Assembly (NCBI RefSeq): GCF_003626735.1
Contig: NZ_RBHX01000001.1
Span: 992,001 to 1,056,000 of the forward strand
From: Microbacterium sp. CGR2
Lineage (GTDB): Bacteria; Actinomycetota; Actinomycetes; Actinomycetales; Microbacteriaceae
Direction: 5' to 3'
Length of the DNA stretch: 64,000 nucleotides
A program made the position numbers and the translations under genes. Below are positions 48,086 through 56,752 of the stretch, one piece after another (positions within the stretch are counted from its first letter, which is position 1; every line of letters starts with the position of its first letter). Under the pieces are notes generated by a model. The model saw only the letters and a list, made by a program, of their open reading frames with translations. It ran no database searches and was not told where the DNA came from.

Positions 48086-48553
48086 ATGGATGCTGACGCA
48101 TGGCTGGCCCGGCTCGAAGCAGAGCACGTCGAGCTCGAGCTGACCGGATTCGACCGGCGTGACGCGTGGCGCCTCGGCAGCTCCCTCGCGGAGCGGGCGC
48201 TGGCGGAGTCTCTGCCGGTGGCGATCGACGTGCGCACGGCATCCGGCATCCTGTTCCACGCCTCGATGCCGGGCGCGACCGGCGACAACGACGAGTGGGC
48301 TCGGCTCAAGGCCGCGACAGCTCTTCGCTTCGAGACGAGCACTGCACTGCTGGAGGCGCGCATGGCCGCCGGCGGCCGCGACATGTTCGAACCCGGATGG
48401 CTGAGGCCCGCGGAGTACGCCGTCGCAGGGGGCGCGGTCCCCGTGCGGGTGACGGGCGTCGGTGTCGTCGCCGTCGCGACCGTCTCCGGGCTTCCGTCTG
48501 CCGAAGATCACGACGCCGTCGTCCAGGCGCTCAGTGAGCTGCGCGGGCGGTAG
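48086..48553 (+). CDS. HbpS/UPF0303-like heme-degrading-domain protein
   Basis: A 155-residue soluble protein of the PF03928 (GlcG/HbpS, UPF0303) family. Landmarks are FDRRDAWRLGSSLAERA near residue 25, LPVAIDVRTASGILFHASMP, the conserved NDEWARLKAATALRF helix and GAVPVRVTGVGVVAVATVSG at the end. Family members bind heme or act as subunits of other enzymes. Divergent from the LacI gene (121 bases between the starts), so it may share that regulation. The function here is not determined. Confidence 0.85.
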   Translation: MDADAWLARLEAEHVELELTGFDRRDAWRLGSSLAERALAESLPVAIDVRTASGILFHASMPGATGDNDEWARLKAATALRFETSTALLEARMAAGGRDMFEPGWLRPAEYAVAGGAVPVRVTGVGVVAVATVSGLPSAEDHDAVVQALSELRGR

Positions 48554-48671
48554 GTGAAACGCGCCATCTCGGCCCGCACCACTTGATCCTCGCCCGGCGA
48601 GTACTCGAGGCTCACTGCACCCCACTTGATCCGAGCAGGACCGGCAGTTCGGCTGTGCAGCCGGACCTACC

Positions 48672-49901
48672 TCACCAGTCGTGGACGGTCCCGTCGAGCA
48701 GACGGTTCACGGGGAGGTACGCCTTGGTGTACTCGTGTCCGGCGGCAGCAGCCTCGTCGAGTTCGACGCCGAGGCCGGGCTGCTCGCCCGGGTGCAGGAA
48801 GCCCTGGTCGAACGTGAACGACGTCTGGAACACCTCGAGCGTCTGCTCGTTGTGCGGCATGTACTCCTGGATGCCGAAGTTGTGGATCGCGAGATCGAGG
48901 TGCAGGGCGGCGGCCATGCCGACGGGCGAGATGTCGGTCGGGCCGTGGATGCCGGACTTGATGCCGTAGATCGCCGCGAAGTCGAGCAGCTTCTTCATCG
49001 CCGTGATGCCACCGGTGTGCGTGACGGCTGAGCGCACGTAGTCGATGAGACGCTCGGTGATCAGCGTCTGGTAGTCGTACACCGAGTTGAACACCTCGCC
49101 GATCGCGAGCGGAGTCGTGGAGTGCTGGCGAACGAGGCGCAGCGCTGACTGGTCTTCGCCGGGCGTGCAGTCCTCGAGCCAGAAGAGGTCGTAGGGCTCG
49201 ATGTCCTTCGCGAACCGGGCGGCCTCGATCGGCGACATCCGGTGGTGACCATCGTGCAGGATGCGCAGATCGGTGCCGAACTCCTCGCGGATCTGTGCGA
49301 AGACACCGGGCATGTGATTCAGGTAGTTGCGGGTGTCCCACGTCTCTTCGCTGGGCCGACCGTTCTCGGCGCGCTTGGCGGGTTCGTAGTCATAGCGCAC
49401 ACCGGGTCCGGCGGCGGAGACTCCGTAGATCTGGCCGAGCCCCGGCACGCCGGTCTGCACACGTACCGCGGTGAAGCCGAGCTCCTGGTAGCCCGTGATC
49501 GCATTGGAGAGCGCGGCGTAGTCGGTGCCGGAAGCATGGGCGTACACCCGAACACCTTCACGGCTGGCCCCGCCGAGCAGCTGGTACAGGGGCATCCCCG
49601 CCTTCTTCGCCTTGATGTCCCACAGCGCCATGTCGACCGCGGCGATCGCGGCCATCGTGACCGGCCCGCGGCGCCAGTACGGTCCGCGGTACAGGTACTG
49701 CCAGGTGTCTTCGATCCGGTCCTCGTCGCGGCCGATCAACGTCGAGGCGACGTGGTCTGCGAGGTAGGAGGCGACCGCGAGCTCGCGGCCGTTGAGGGTC
49801 GCGTCTCCCCAGCCGACGATCCCGTCGGACGTGGTGATCTTCAGCGTCACGAAGTTGCGGCCGGGACTGGTGATGTTGACGTCGACGAGCTCGATGGTCA
49901 T
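48672..49901 (-). CDS. manD: D-mannonate dehydratase ManD (RspA-type enolase superfamily)
   Basis: A 409-residue enolase-superfamily enzyme that dehydrates D-mannonate to 2-keto-3-deoxygluconate with Mg2+. It has the RspA/ManD opening ([16 protein letters not shown]), [20 protein letters not shown], the active-site Arg/Tyr loop region ([20 protein letters not shown]), [20 protein letters not shown] and IGEVFNS metal ligands, and [18 protein letters not shown]. Not a UxuA-type fold. Last gene of the sugar-acid operon; 76 bases downstream of the MFS gene with a strong hairpin in the gap. Confidence 0.94.
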   Translation of the reverse strand: MTIELVDVNITSPGRNFVTLKITTSDGIVGWGDATLNGRELAVASYLADHVASTLIGRDEDRIEDTWQYLYRGPYWRRGPVTMAAIAAVDMALWDIKAKKAGMPLYQLLGGASREGVRVYAHASGTDYAALSNAITGYQELGFTAVRVQTGVPGLGQIYGVSAAGPGVRYDYEPAKRAENGRPSEETWDTRNYLNHMPGVFAQIREEFGTDLRILHDGHHRMSPIEAARFAKDIEPYDLFWLEDCTPGEDQSALRLVRQHSTTPLAIGEVFNSVYDYQTLITERLIDYVRSAVTHTGGITAMKKLLDFAAIYGIKSGIHGPTDISPVGMAAALHLDLAIHNFGIQEYMPHNEQTLEVFQTSFTFDQGFLHPGEQPGLGVELDEAAAAGHEYTKAYLPVNRLLDGTVHDW

Positions 49902-49920
49902 GTCGGATTCCTCGTTCTCG

Positions 49921-49951
49921 GGGGTGCGGCCACGGTTCGCGGCCGCACCCC
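49921..49951 (-). promoter_or_regulatory. Intra-operon hairpin between MFS and manD
   Basis: Perfect 11-bp stem GGGGTGCGGCC / GGCCGCACCCC with a 9-base loop, in the 76-bp gap after the MFS stop and before the manD start. Probably modulates relative expression within the operon; it lacks a T run. Confidence 0.7.
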
Positions 49952-49977
49952 GGATGGTGGTGGCGGTCGTCGCGGGG

Positions 49978-51375
49978 TCACATGGCGGCGCGCGGATCGG
50001 TGAGATCGCGTCCCGTCCACTCGGGGGCCCAGATGGCGGCAGCGAGAGCCGAAGCGGTGAAGATGCCCATCAGGACCATGACCGGAACGATGCTGCCGGT
50101 CGTCGCCGAGACCCAGGCCGCGACGATGATCGGACCGATGCCGGTGGCGATGATCGCGGCGATCTCTCGCACCATGGCAGTCAGGGTGTAACGGTTGCGA
50201 GCACCGAAGATCTCGGGGATGGAGATGTTCTCCATCGACGCCAGACCCAGGACCGAGATGTTGTGGATCAGGGCGTAGCCGACGAAGACCCAGACGAGTT
50301 CCGCCGTGTTGATCATGAGCAGAGTCGGCACGATCAACAGGAGCGACAGCGACGTCATGACGATGTACATCCGGCGGCGGCCGAAACGGTCACCGAGGAG
50401 GCCCATGAGCGGGATCGTGAGGAACCCGATGAGCGACGAGACGATGACGACCTCGGGGCCGACCTCCTTCGACATCGCGAGCGTGATCGTGATGAACGAG
50501 ATGAGGTACGTCTGCACGAGACCGGAGTTGCCGGCCTGCCCGAAGCGCAGGAAGAACGAGACGATGATCGCCTTGATCGGCTTGCGCTCCAGGGACTGCA
50601 GGGTACGGATGTCGTTGGTCTCGGTGGCGAGCTTCACCACTTCGTCGCGCGAGAGGGCCTTGCCGTCGACGACGTCGGTGCGCTCCTCGAAGACCGGGCT
50701 CTCCTTGAGGTTGAACCGCACCCACAGGGCGAAGAGCATGATGACGGCGCTGCCGATGAACGGGATGCGCCAGCCCCACTCGATGACATCGCTCTCGAGC
50801 ATCACGGCGAGCAGGATCGCCCAGATCGCCGAGGCGAAGAGCGTGCCGCAGTTGGTTCCGAGTGCCACGAGCGAGGCGATGACACCGCGCCGGTTGGTGG
50901 GGGCGTACTCCGAGAGCATGACGCCCGCTCCCGAGATCTCGGCTCCGGCGCCGAAACCCTGCGCCAGACGCAGGATGACGAGGAGGATCGGAGCCAGGAT
51001 GCCGACCTGCTCATAGGTGGGCAGGAAGCCGATCAGCGTGGTTGCCGCACCCATCAGCAGGATCGTGTAGAACAGCACCTTGCGGCGGCCGATGCGGTCG
51101 CCGATGCGAGCGAACACGAAAGCACCGATGGGTCGTGCGATGTAGCCGACGCCGTAGGTGGCCATCGCCAGGACGACGGCCATCGCCGGGTCCTCACCGG
51201 CGAAGAACAGCTGGCTGAAGACCAGTGCCGCCGCCAGCGAGTACAGCTGGAAGTCCATGAACTCCAGCGCGGTTCCGAGCCAGCCGGAGACGGCAGCGCG
51301 GACCAGGTCGCCCATCGAGCGCTGGGCGGTGGGTGGCGCGGACGCATCCACACCGGAGACGGGGGAACTGCTCAT
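49978..51375 (-). CDS. MFS transporter, metabolite:H+ symporter (MHS) family
   Basis: A 465-residue permease with 12 hydrophobic segments. MHS features are the N-terminal [58 protein letters not shown] and the second-half [11 protein letters not shown] motif. MHS members import carboxylates and sugar acids by proton symport. Sandwiched between the dehydrogenase and ManD genes, it most probably imports the sugar acid the operon degrades (gulonate, idonate or mannonate; inference). Confidence 0.92.
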   Translation of the reverse strand: MSSSPVSGVDASAPPTAQRSMGDLVRAAVSGWLGTALEFMDFQLYSLAAALVFSQLFFAGEDPAMAVVLAMATYGVGYIARPIGAFVFARIGDRIGRRKVLFYTILLMGAATTLIGFLPTYEQVGILAPILLVILRLAQGFGAGAEISGAGVMLSEYAPTNRRGVIASLVALGTNCGTLFASAIWAILLAVMLESDVIEWGWRIPFIGSAVIMLFALWVRFNLKESPVFEERTDVVDGKALSRDEVVKLATETNDIRTLQSLERKPIKAIIVSFFLRFGQAGNSGLVQTYLISFITITLAMSKEVGPEVVIVSSLIGFLTIPLMGLLGDRFGRRRMYIVMTSLSLLLIVPTLLMINTAELVWVFVGYALIHNISVLGLASMENISIPEIFGARNRYTLTAMVREIAAIIATGIGPIIVAAWVSATTGSIVPVMVLMGIFTASALAAAIWAPEWTGRDLTDPRAAM

Positions 51376-51430
51376 CGGAATACTCCTTCGTAGTGATGTG
51401 CGCAGGGCGGCGCGGGGCAGCGGTTTTCCG

Positions 51431-52435
51431 CTAGAGAGCCAGCAGGACCTTGGCCGAGGCGGACGAGTCGCGAGCGAGTTCGAACGCGTGGACGGCATCG
51501 GATGCCGGGACGACATGGGAGACGACGGAGGCCAACGACTCGGACGCGGCGAGCATCCTGATCGCGTCGTCGATCTCGGTGGAGAAGCGGAATGCGCCCC
51601 GGATCGTGAGTTCTTTCGAGAGCACCGGAGCGAGGTTGACACCGATCTCGGCGTTCGGGAGCATCCCCACCTGCACGATCGTGCCGGCTCGCCGCGCTGC
51701 GCGCACGGCCTGGGTGAGCGCCACTCCGACACCGGAGCACTCGAAGACGACGTCGTACGACTCATCGTCGATCGGATCGTGGCCGACGAGGTGGGATGCG
51801 CTCGCGCCGAGCGACCGGGCACGGTCGAGCGGTTCGGCGCGCACGTCGCTGACGCCGACCATGCCGGCACCGGCGTCGAGGGCGGCGGCGACCACGAGGA
51901 GGCCGATGGGGCCGGCGCCGATCACCAGGACGCGACGGTCGGTGATGTCGCCGGCGAGGGTCACCGCATGGATCGCGACCGCGAGCGGCTCGGCGAGGGC
52001 CGCTCGCTCGAGCGGCAGCGACTCGGGGAGGACCCGGATCATGTGGTCTTCGACGATCAGCAGCTCGGATGCCCCGCCCTGACGGTGCGGGTCGGCGGCG
52101 GCGCTGCCGAAGTAGTCGCCGCCCGGGCGGAGGTGCGGGTGCTCCTCGAGACCGGCGACGGCGGGGCCGTAGCGTGCGGGATGCACGGTGACCGGCGTGC
52201 CCGGGGCCAGGCGGCCGGACGGGTCGAGGTCGACCACTCCGGACAGTTCATGCCCGGGGGTGAGCGGCTCGCGGATCGTGTACTCGCCGTTCGCGCCATG
52301 GAAGTAGTAGTGCAGGTCCGAGCCGCAGATGCCCACGAAGTTCACGCGCAGGCGCACCTCTCCGTCGCCGGGTGCCGGGACCTCGCGATCTTCCCACCGG
52401 ATGTCTTCTTTGCCGTGGACGGCGAGAGCCTTCAT
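51431..52435 (-). CDS. Zinc-type dehydrogenase, L-gulonate/L-idonate 5-dehydrogenase-like
   Basis: A 334-residue MDR alcohol dehydrogenase. Catalytic-zinc residues: Cys37 (FVGICGSDLHYYFHG), His62/Glu63 (GHELSG) and Glu in LAEPLAVAIHA. The NAD site is VLVIGAGPIGLLVVAAALDAG. The HYYxHGxxGxYxIREPL region is typical of IdnD/RspB/GulD polyol- and aldonate-5-dehydrogenases. The structural-zinc lobe that normally holds four Cys is present in length (about 83-110) but has no Cys. The start overlaps the fructuronate-reductase-like stop by 4 bases. Next to uxuB- and manD-like genes, oxidation of L-gulonate to D-fructuronate is the best guess. Confidence 0.88.
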   Translation of the reverse strand: MKALAVHGKEDIRWEDREVPAPGDGEVRLRVNFVGICGSDLHYYFHGANGEYTIREPLTPGHELSGVVDLDPSGRLAPGTPVTVHPARYGPAVAGLEEHPHLRPGGDYFGSAAADPHRQGGASELLIVEDHMIRVLPESLPLERAALAEPLAVAIHAVTLAGDITDRRVLVIGAGPIGLLVVAAALDAGAGMVGVSDVRAEPLDRARSLGASASHLVGHDPIDDESYDVVFECSGVGVALTQAVRAARRAGTIVQVGMLPNAEIGVNLAPVLSKELTIRGAFRFSTEIDDAIRMLAASESLASVVSHVVPASDAVHAFELARDSSASAKVLLAL

Positions 52436-53910
52436 GGCTGCATCTCCTTCGTGACGTTCTCGGATGCCATGACAGCGTCGGCGATGGCGGTGTCGACACC
52501 CCGACGCTGGATCGTATCGATCAGCTCTCCGGTGCGGATGATGAAGGGGTCGTGGCCGGCGAGCCCGTCGCCGAAGAGCTGCAGCTCAGCGATGACGCGC
52601 TCGGCGAGCTCACGCCCGTCGCGTGCCGTCGAGGCCAGAGCAGCGAGACGCTCGCGGGCGGGATCGGTCATCGCAGCGGCGTGCGCTCCGGGCTCGAAGC
52701 CGGAAAGGGGGGCGAGGCAGGAGAGGTATGCCGCGACCGTGAGTGCGATCAGGTGCGGCATCTCGCCGCGGCCGAGGGCGAGCAGCGCGGGTTCCGGTAT
52801 GCGTTGGCGCAACTTGACGGAACCGTCGGTGCCGACCTGACTGGTGCGGTGACCGAGTGCGCTGTTGCCCCAGCGTTCGAAAAGCTGTCGCTCGTATTCG
52901 CGGATGTCGATGCCGGAGGGGACTTCGATCGACGGTTCGTACTCCGTGCGGAGTACGGCGAGAGCCGCGCTCGCGATCTCGTCTCCGGCGATGGCTTCGG
53001 GGATGGTTCCGGCTCCGCGGAGAGCACCGAGGTAGGCGATCAGGGAGTGGGTGCCGTTGAGCAAGCGCACCTTCATCTGCTCGTAGCGCCCCACCTCGCT
53101 CGTGAACACTGCGCCGCCGAGCTCCCAGGCAGGGCAACCGCCGGCGAACCGGTCTTCGATGGCCCACATGGTGAACGGTTCGGCGGGGACCGGGATCTCG
53201 TCGTGCGCACCGAGGAGGGCACCGACGCGCGCCCGCAGCTCCGGCGTCGTGGACGGCACGATGCGGTCGACCATGCTCGAGGGGAAGGAGACGGCTCGGT
53301 CGAGGAACGTCAACGTGTCGGCGCTCTCTGCAGCGGGCAGCGCCTGGAGGAACTCGCGGACGAGCTTCTCGGTGTGTGCGCCGTTGGCGGAGAGGTTGTC
53401 ACAGCTGAGGACGGAGATCGGCGCTCCGCCCGATGCCGCGCGAGCCTGCAGGCCCCGAGCGAGTTGGCCGATCGTGGAACGAGGAGCGCCGCCGCCGAGG
53501 TCGGAGCGGACCGCGGGGTCGTCGAGGTCGAGGCGCTGTGTCGCGGGGGAGTAGCTGTAGCCGTTCTCGGTGACGGTCAGGGTGACGATGCGGATGCCGG
53601 GATCGGCGATCTGCGCGATGACACGGTCCGGCCGCTCGGCCCCGACGAATGCGTCGGTGTGTACGCCCGGGACCATCAAGGAGGTGCTGTCGGGTGCGAT
53701 CGTCGCGACGGAGTACAGCATGTCCTGCGCGTGCATCGCGTCGACGACCGTGCGGGAGCGCGAGGCGACCCCGATGATTCCCCAGTCACCGCCCGAGGTG
53801 GCCAGCGCGGCGGCGGTGTAGACGGCCTGGTGCGCTCGGTGGAAGCTGCCCAGACCCAGGTGGAGGATACCGGCGCGTTCCGGAGCCGGGTGATCGGCGA
53901 TGATCGACAT
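52432..53910 (-). CDS. uxuB: Mannitol dehydrogenase family oxidoreductase, probable D-fructuronate reductase
   Basis: A 492-residue polyol dehydrogenase of the UxuB/MtlD long-chain type. The N-terminal Rossmann motif is GILHLGLGSFHRAHQAVY. The catalytic Lys/Asn/His set is in MKVRLLNGTHSLIAYLG. TVTENGYSYSP and LSCDNLSANG match fructuronate/tagaturonate/mannitol enzymes. Start 53910 (MSIIADHP) fits a leaderless promoter (TTGACA-17-CATGAT, 7 bases before ATG). First gene of the operon. With ManD downstream, reduction of D-fructuronate to D-mannonate is likely; mannitol 2-dehydrogenase is the alternative. Confidence 0.88.
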   Translation of the reverse strand: MSIIADHPAPERAGILHLGLGSFHRAHQAVYTAAALATSGGDWGIIGVASRSRTVVDAMHAQDMLYSVATIAPDSTSLMVPGVHTDAFVGAERPDRVIAQIADPGIRIVTLTVTENGYSYSPATQRLDLDDPAVRSDLGGGAPRSTIGQLARGLQARAASGGAPISVLSCDNLSANGAHTEKLVREFLQALPAAESADTLTFLDRAVSFPSSMVDRIVPSTTPELRARVGALLGAHDEIPVPAEPFTMWAIEDRFAGGCPAWELGGAVFTSEVGRYEQMKVRLLNGTHSLIAYLGALRGAGTIPEAIAGDEIASAALAVLRTEYEPSIEVPSGIDIREYERQLFERWGNSALGHRTSQVGTDGSVKLRQRIPEPALLALGRGEMPHLIALTVAAYLSCLAPLSGFEPGAHAAAMTDPARERLAALASTARDGRELAERVIAELQLFGDGLAGHDPFIIRTGELIDTIQRRGVDTAIADAVMASENVTKEMQP

Positions 53911-53917
53911 GTAAGAG

Positions 53918-53946
53918 ATCATGTAGCAGTTGTACAAACTTGTCAA
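53918..53946 (-). promoter_or_regulatory. Promoter of the sugar-acid operon with overlapping TTGTACAA sites
   Basis: On the minus strand TTGACA (53941-53946), 17 bases, CATGAT (53918-53923), then 7 bases to the ATG at 53910. The palindrome TTGTACAA (53930-53937) lies in the spacer and a related TTGTCAACT (53940-53948) overlaps the -35; both are candidate operators for the divergent LacI regulator. Confidence 0.65.
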
Positions 53947-54001
53947 CTCTTTTCACAACGCGATGCACGATCATAGAGAGACGAGAGAGCGGAAGGCGAA
54001 C

Positions 54002-54964
54002 GTGACAGCGACATTGACCGACGTGGCACGGCGAGCGGGTGTGTCCATCGCCACCGCGTCGCGCGCATTCGGCGAGCCCGACCGCCTCGCCGGTGGAACA
54101 CTCGAACGAGTGCTGCAGGCCGCCACCGACTTGGGCTATTCGAACCCGCAGAGCGCCGTCGCCACCCGAACCATCGGGGTCATCGTGCCCGACGTCGCGA
54201 ATCCCGTCTACGGGATGCTCCTCAAGGCGATCCAGGGCCAGGCCTGGCACGGCCGCCACCGCATCGTGCTGTTCGACGCCGACGAGGACCTGCGCCGTGA
54301 GCGCGAGCAGATCGAGCAGGCGCGCAAGCTCGACGGCATCCTGCTGTGCTCGCCGCGCCTCCCCGACGACGAAGTCCTCACCCTCGTCGGCGGTACCGCC
54401 CACGTCGTCGTCAACCGCCAGATCGACGGCGCGCCCTGCGTCGTGATGGACACCGAGCACGGTCCGACTCAGGCGGTCGAACACCTCGTGGCCCTCGGGC
54501 ACCAGCACGTGGCCTATGCCTCGGGGCCGCGCGGCTCATGGGCTGACGCCCGACGGTTCGACACGATCGCACGCGCATGCGAACGTCACGGCATCCGGCT
54601 CACTCGCCTCAGCCACCAGGCGGCGTCGATCCAGGGTGGTCGCGCCGCGGCCGCGCTCGCCGCTGCCAGCAACGCCACGGCTGTCGTCGCGTACAACGAC
54701 CTCGTCGCGCTGGGGCTGGAAGCCGGCATGTCGGAGCTCGGTCGCCGCACGCCGGAAGACATCAGCATCGTCGGCATCGACGACATCGACCTCGCGGGCG
54801 CCGTGACGCCGGGGTTGACGACCGTACGGATGCCGATCGAACGGTGCGGCGCGCTGGCTGTCGATCTTCTCCTCCAGGCGATCTCGGGAACGGCCATCAC
54901 CGACGTCGTCACGCTCGGGTCGCAGCTGATCGTGCGCTCATCGACGGCGGTCCCCGCAGCCTGA
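54002..54964 (+). CDS. LacI-family repressor of the sugar-acid operon
   Basis: A 320-residue regulator: HTH (TATLTDVARRAGVSIATASR), hinge near residue 50, and a ligand domain (IGVIVPDVANPVYGMLLKAI ... IVGIDDIDLAGAVTPGLTTV). GTG 54002 has GGAAGG about 6-10 bases upstream; the in-frame ATG 53963 would add a non-family tail. Divergent from the fructuronate-reductase gene (91 bases between starts), so it is the presumed local repressor. The hinge lacks the usual long 'N-x-A-A-R-x-L' stretch and is a little shorter than in paralogs here. Confidence 0.92.
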   Translation: MTATLTDVARRAGVSIATASRAFGEPDRLAGGTLERVLQAATDLGYSNPQSAVATRTIGVIVPDVANPVYGMLLKAIQGQAWHGRHRIVLFDADEDLRREREQIEQARKLDGILLCSPRLPDDEVLTLVGGTAHVVVNRQIDGAPCVVMDTEHGPTQAVEHLVALGHQHVAYASGPRGSWADARRFDTIARACERHGIRLTRLSHQAASIQGGRAAAALAAASNATAVVAYNDLVALGLEAGMSELGRRTPEDISIVGIDDIDLAGAVTPGLTTVRMPIERCGALAVDLLLQAISGTAITDVVTLGSQLIVRSSTAVPAA

Positions 54965-54993
54965 GTTCGCGGTCGCCGGGGTACCGCCGTCGG

Positions 54994-55020
54994 GGCCCGG
55001 TGTCAACGGGCCTCCCTTCT
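54994..55020 (+). terminator. Possible terminator after the LacI gene
   Basis: GGCCCG (54994-54999), 7-base loop, CGGGCC (55007-55012), then TCCCTTCT; 29 bases after the LacI stop. Short stem, weak T tract. Confidence 0.5.
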
Positions 55021-55073
55021 GCGGTCATCCGGTCGATGCTGGTGTTCTCGTACACCGATCAGAGGAGCGCACG

Positions 55074-55307
55074 ATGTCGAACCCCCAGGCTTTCGCCAAC
55101 AACCAGGACCCCCTCGACGGCACTTTCCGGGCGGGCACCTTTCCGACCGACACGTACGCCGAGGATGCGCTTCAGCCGGAGACGCAGGGTGACGAGCCGC
55201 TCGAGGCGGAACTCGGTGAAGACGGTGAGGGTGACCTCGCACCCGAGGACCAGGGCACCGGGCACAGTGGTGACGCCCCGACCGACCTGCGGGACGGCAC
55301 CGAATGA
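55074..55307 (+). CDS. Small acidic hypothetical protein
   Basis: A 77-residue, very acidic, Gly/Glu/Asp-rich protein (SNPQAFANNQDPLDGTF at the N-terminus), probably disordered. A good ribosome site (AGAGGAG about 7 bases before the ATG). Overlaps the next small gene by 4 bases (ATGA). No known domain; the regular translation signals and overlap argue for a real gene. Confidence 0.68.
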   Translation: MSNPQAFANNQDPLDGTFRAGTFPTDTYAEDALQPETQGDEPLEAELGEDGEGDLAPEDQGTGHSGDAPTDLRDGTE

Positions 55308-55567
55308 GCGATGGCGACCGCGAGTCGGGCCGCGAAGACGCCGGTGCTGCCGGCGACGCTGACTCGCGGGCACGTATCTCCGAGCACCTGGCTGAGCGCG
55401 GCGGGGATGACCCGGACCTGATCGAGGACGTCCCCGCCGGGGGAGGCGGGGCGGATGCCGGAGCCGGTGGAGCAGCGCGCGTCGAATCGCCGTCCGGCGA
55501 CCCCGATGCCTACGAGTCGACGCACAACGACGAACCCGGCATCGGCGCGCGTCGCCCGGGGGAGTAG
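55304..55567 (+). CDS. Small acidic hypothetical protein
   Basis: An 87-residue Gly/Ala/Asp-rich protein, predicted disordered, with an EHLAERGGDDPDLIEDVP segment. Starts inside the previous stop (ATGA) and ends 2 bases before the SRPBCC gene, so the three genes form one operon. No recognised family. Confidence 0.62.
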   Translation: MSDGDRESGREDAGAAGDADSRARISEHLAERGGDDPDLIEDVPAGGGGADAGAGGAARVESPSGDPDAYESTHNDEPGIGARRPGE

Positions 55568-55569
55568 CG

Positions 55570-56007
55570 ATGGCCACCAATGTCCGCGCGATGGCGTGCA
55601 CGCCCGAAGACGTGTTCCGAGTGCTCGGGAACGGTTGGCTCTACCCGGGCTGGGTGGTGGGGGCCTCGCGGATGCGCGATGTGGATACTTCGTGGCCGAG
55701 CCCCGGCGCGCAGCTCAGTCACTCTGTCGGCGTCTGGCCGGCGCTGCTGAATGACACTACCCAGATCGAGGAGTGGGATCCGCCGCGGCGGGCTGTGCTT
55801 CGCGCGCGCGGCTGGCCGGTCGGCGAGGCCACGGTCACCATTCGGGCCAAGACGATGGGCTCCGGGTGTCAGGTGCGGATCGACGAGGAGCCGGTGAAGG
55901 GGCCGGCGACGCTGCTGCCGAGCCTGATCACGACGCCGATGCTGCGCTGGCGCAACGCCGAGACGTTGCATCGCCTCGCCTATCTCGCCGAAGGTCACGC
56001 GAGCTGA
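55570..56007 (+). CDS. SRPBCC (START/Bet v1-like) family protein
   Basis: A 145-residue soluble protein with the helix-grip fold landmarks: TPEDVFRVLGNGWLYPGWVV after the first strand, GAQLSHSVGVWPALL, WDPPRRAVLRARGWPVGEAT and a long C-terminal helix (LRWRNAETLHRLAYLAEG). Such proteins bind hydrophobic ligands or act as cyclases. Third gene of an operon with two small acidic proteins. The ligand is unknown. Confidence 0.85.
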   Translation: MATNVRAMACTPEDVFRVLGNGWLYPGWVVGASRMRDVDTSWPSPGAQLSHSVGVWPALLNDTTQIEEWDPPRRAVLRARGWPVGEATVTIRAKTMGSGCQVRIDEEPVKGPATLLPSLITTPMLRWRNAETLHRLAYLAEGHAS

Positions 56008-56050
56008 ATCGGCTCAGGCCGCCCGCGTCAGCAGGTCATGGTCTCTGCTG

Positions 56051-56752
56051 CTACCCGAGTGCAGCGGCGACCGCCGCGTCGACGTGCAGAGCCGTCGTCG
56101 GAAAGACGGCGACCGGTGAGTCCGCGGCTGTGATGAGCAATTCGATCTCCGTGCAGCCCAAGACGATCCCCTCGGCGCCGCGGGCGATCAGGCGCTCGAT
56201 GACCCGGACGTACCTGTCACGGGATTCTGTGCGGATGACGCCGTGCACGAGCTCGTCGTAGATGATCGCATGGACCTCGGCCCGGTCGTCCGCGTCGGGG
56301 ACGAGGGTGCGGATGCCGTGGGCGGCGAGGCGGTCAGAGTAGAAGGCCCGCTCCATCGTGAAGGCGGTGCCGAGCAGGCCGACCGTCTGCAACCCCGCCC
56401 GGGAGATGGCCTCGGCAGCGACATCGGCGATATGGAGGAACGGGATGTCCACGGCATCCTGGATCCGGTCAGCGACGAGATGCATCGTGTTCGTGCAGAG
56501 CACGAGCAACTCGGCCCCGGCGTGCTCGAGAGCGCTGGCGCGTTCGGCCAGCAGCGCGCCCGCCGCCTCCCAGTCGTCTCGGGCCTGCATCGCCTCGACC
56601 TCGGCGAAGTCGAGGGAGTCCAGCACGATCCGTGCCGAGTGGTGCCCGCCGCGCAGGGCTCTCACCCGCTCATTGGCCAGGCGATACCACTCCAACGAGG
56701 ATTCCCAGCTCATGCCGCCCAAGACGCCGATCGTCTTCATCGACGCGCTCAC
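56051..56752 (-). CDS. Aspartate/glutamate racemase family protein
   Basis: A 233-residue racemase-fold enzyme. Start IGVLGGMSWESSLEWYR; two catalytic Cys in LVLCTNTMHLVAD and IVLGCTEIELL, about 100 residues apart as in the Asp/Glu racemase family (YgeA-like). Cofactor-independent. Its start overlaps the stop of the shikimate-dehydrogenase-like gene by 4 bases, so the two are co-translated. Substrate could be aspartate or another amino acid; racemisation of a hydantoin or an arylmalonate-like compound cannot be excluded. Confidence 0.9.
   Translation of the reverse strand: MSASMKTIGVLGGMSWESSLEWYRLANERVRALRGGHHSARIVLDSLDFAEVEAMQARDDWEAAGALLAERASALEHAGAELLVLCTNTMHLVADRIQDAVDIPFLHIADVAAEAISRAGLQTVGLLGTAFTMERAFYSDRLAAHGIRTLVPDADDRAEVHAIIYDELVHGVIRTESRDRYVRVIERLIARGAEGIVLGCTEIELLITAADSPVAVFPTTALHVDAAVAAALG

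Noticed and set aside
48580..48632. Direct repeat CACTTGATCC (48580-48589 and 48623-48632)
   Set aside because: A single 10-base match in a 118-bp convergent gap, with no other sign of a regulatory or mobile element.
48650..48663. CGGCTG-tg-CAGCCG hairpin after manD as a terminator
   Set aside because: The loop is only 2 bases, the stem is short and no T run follows.
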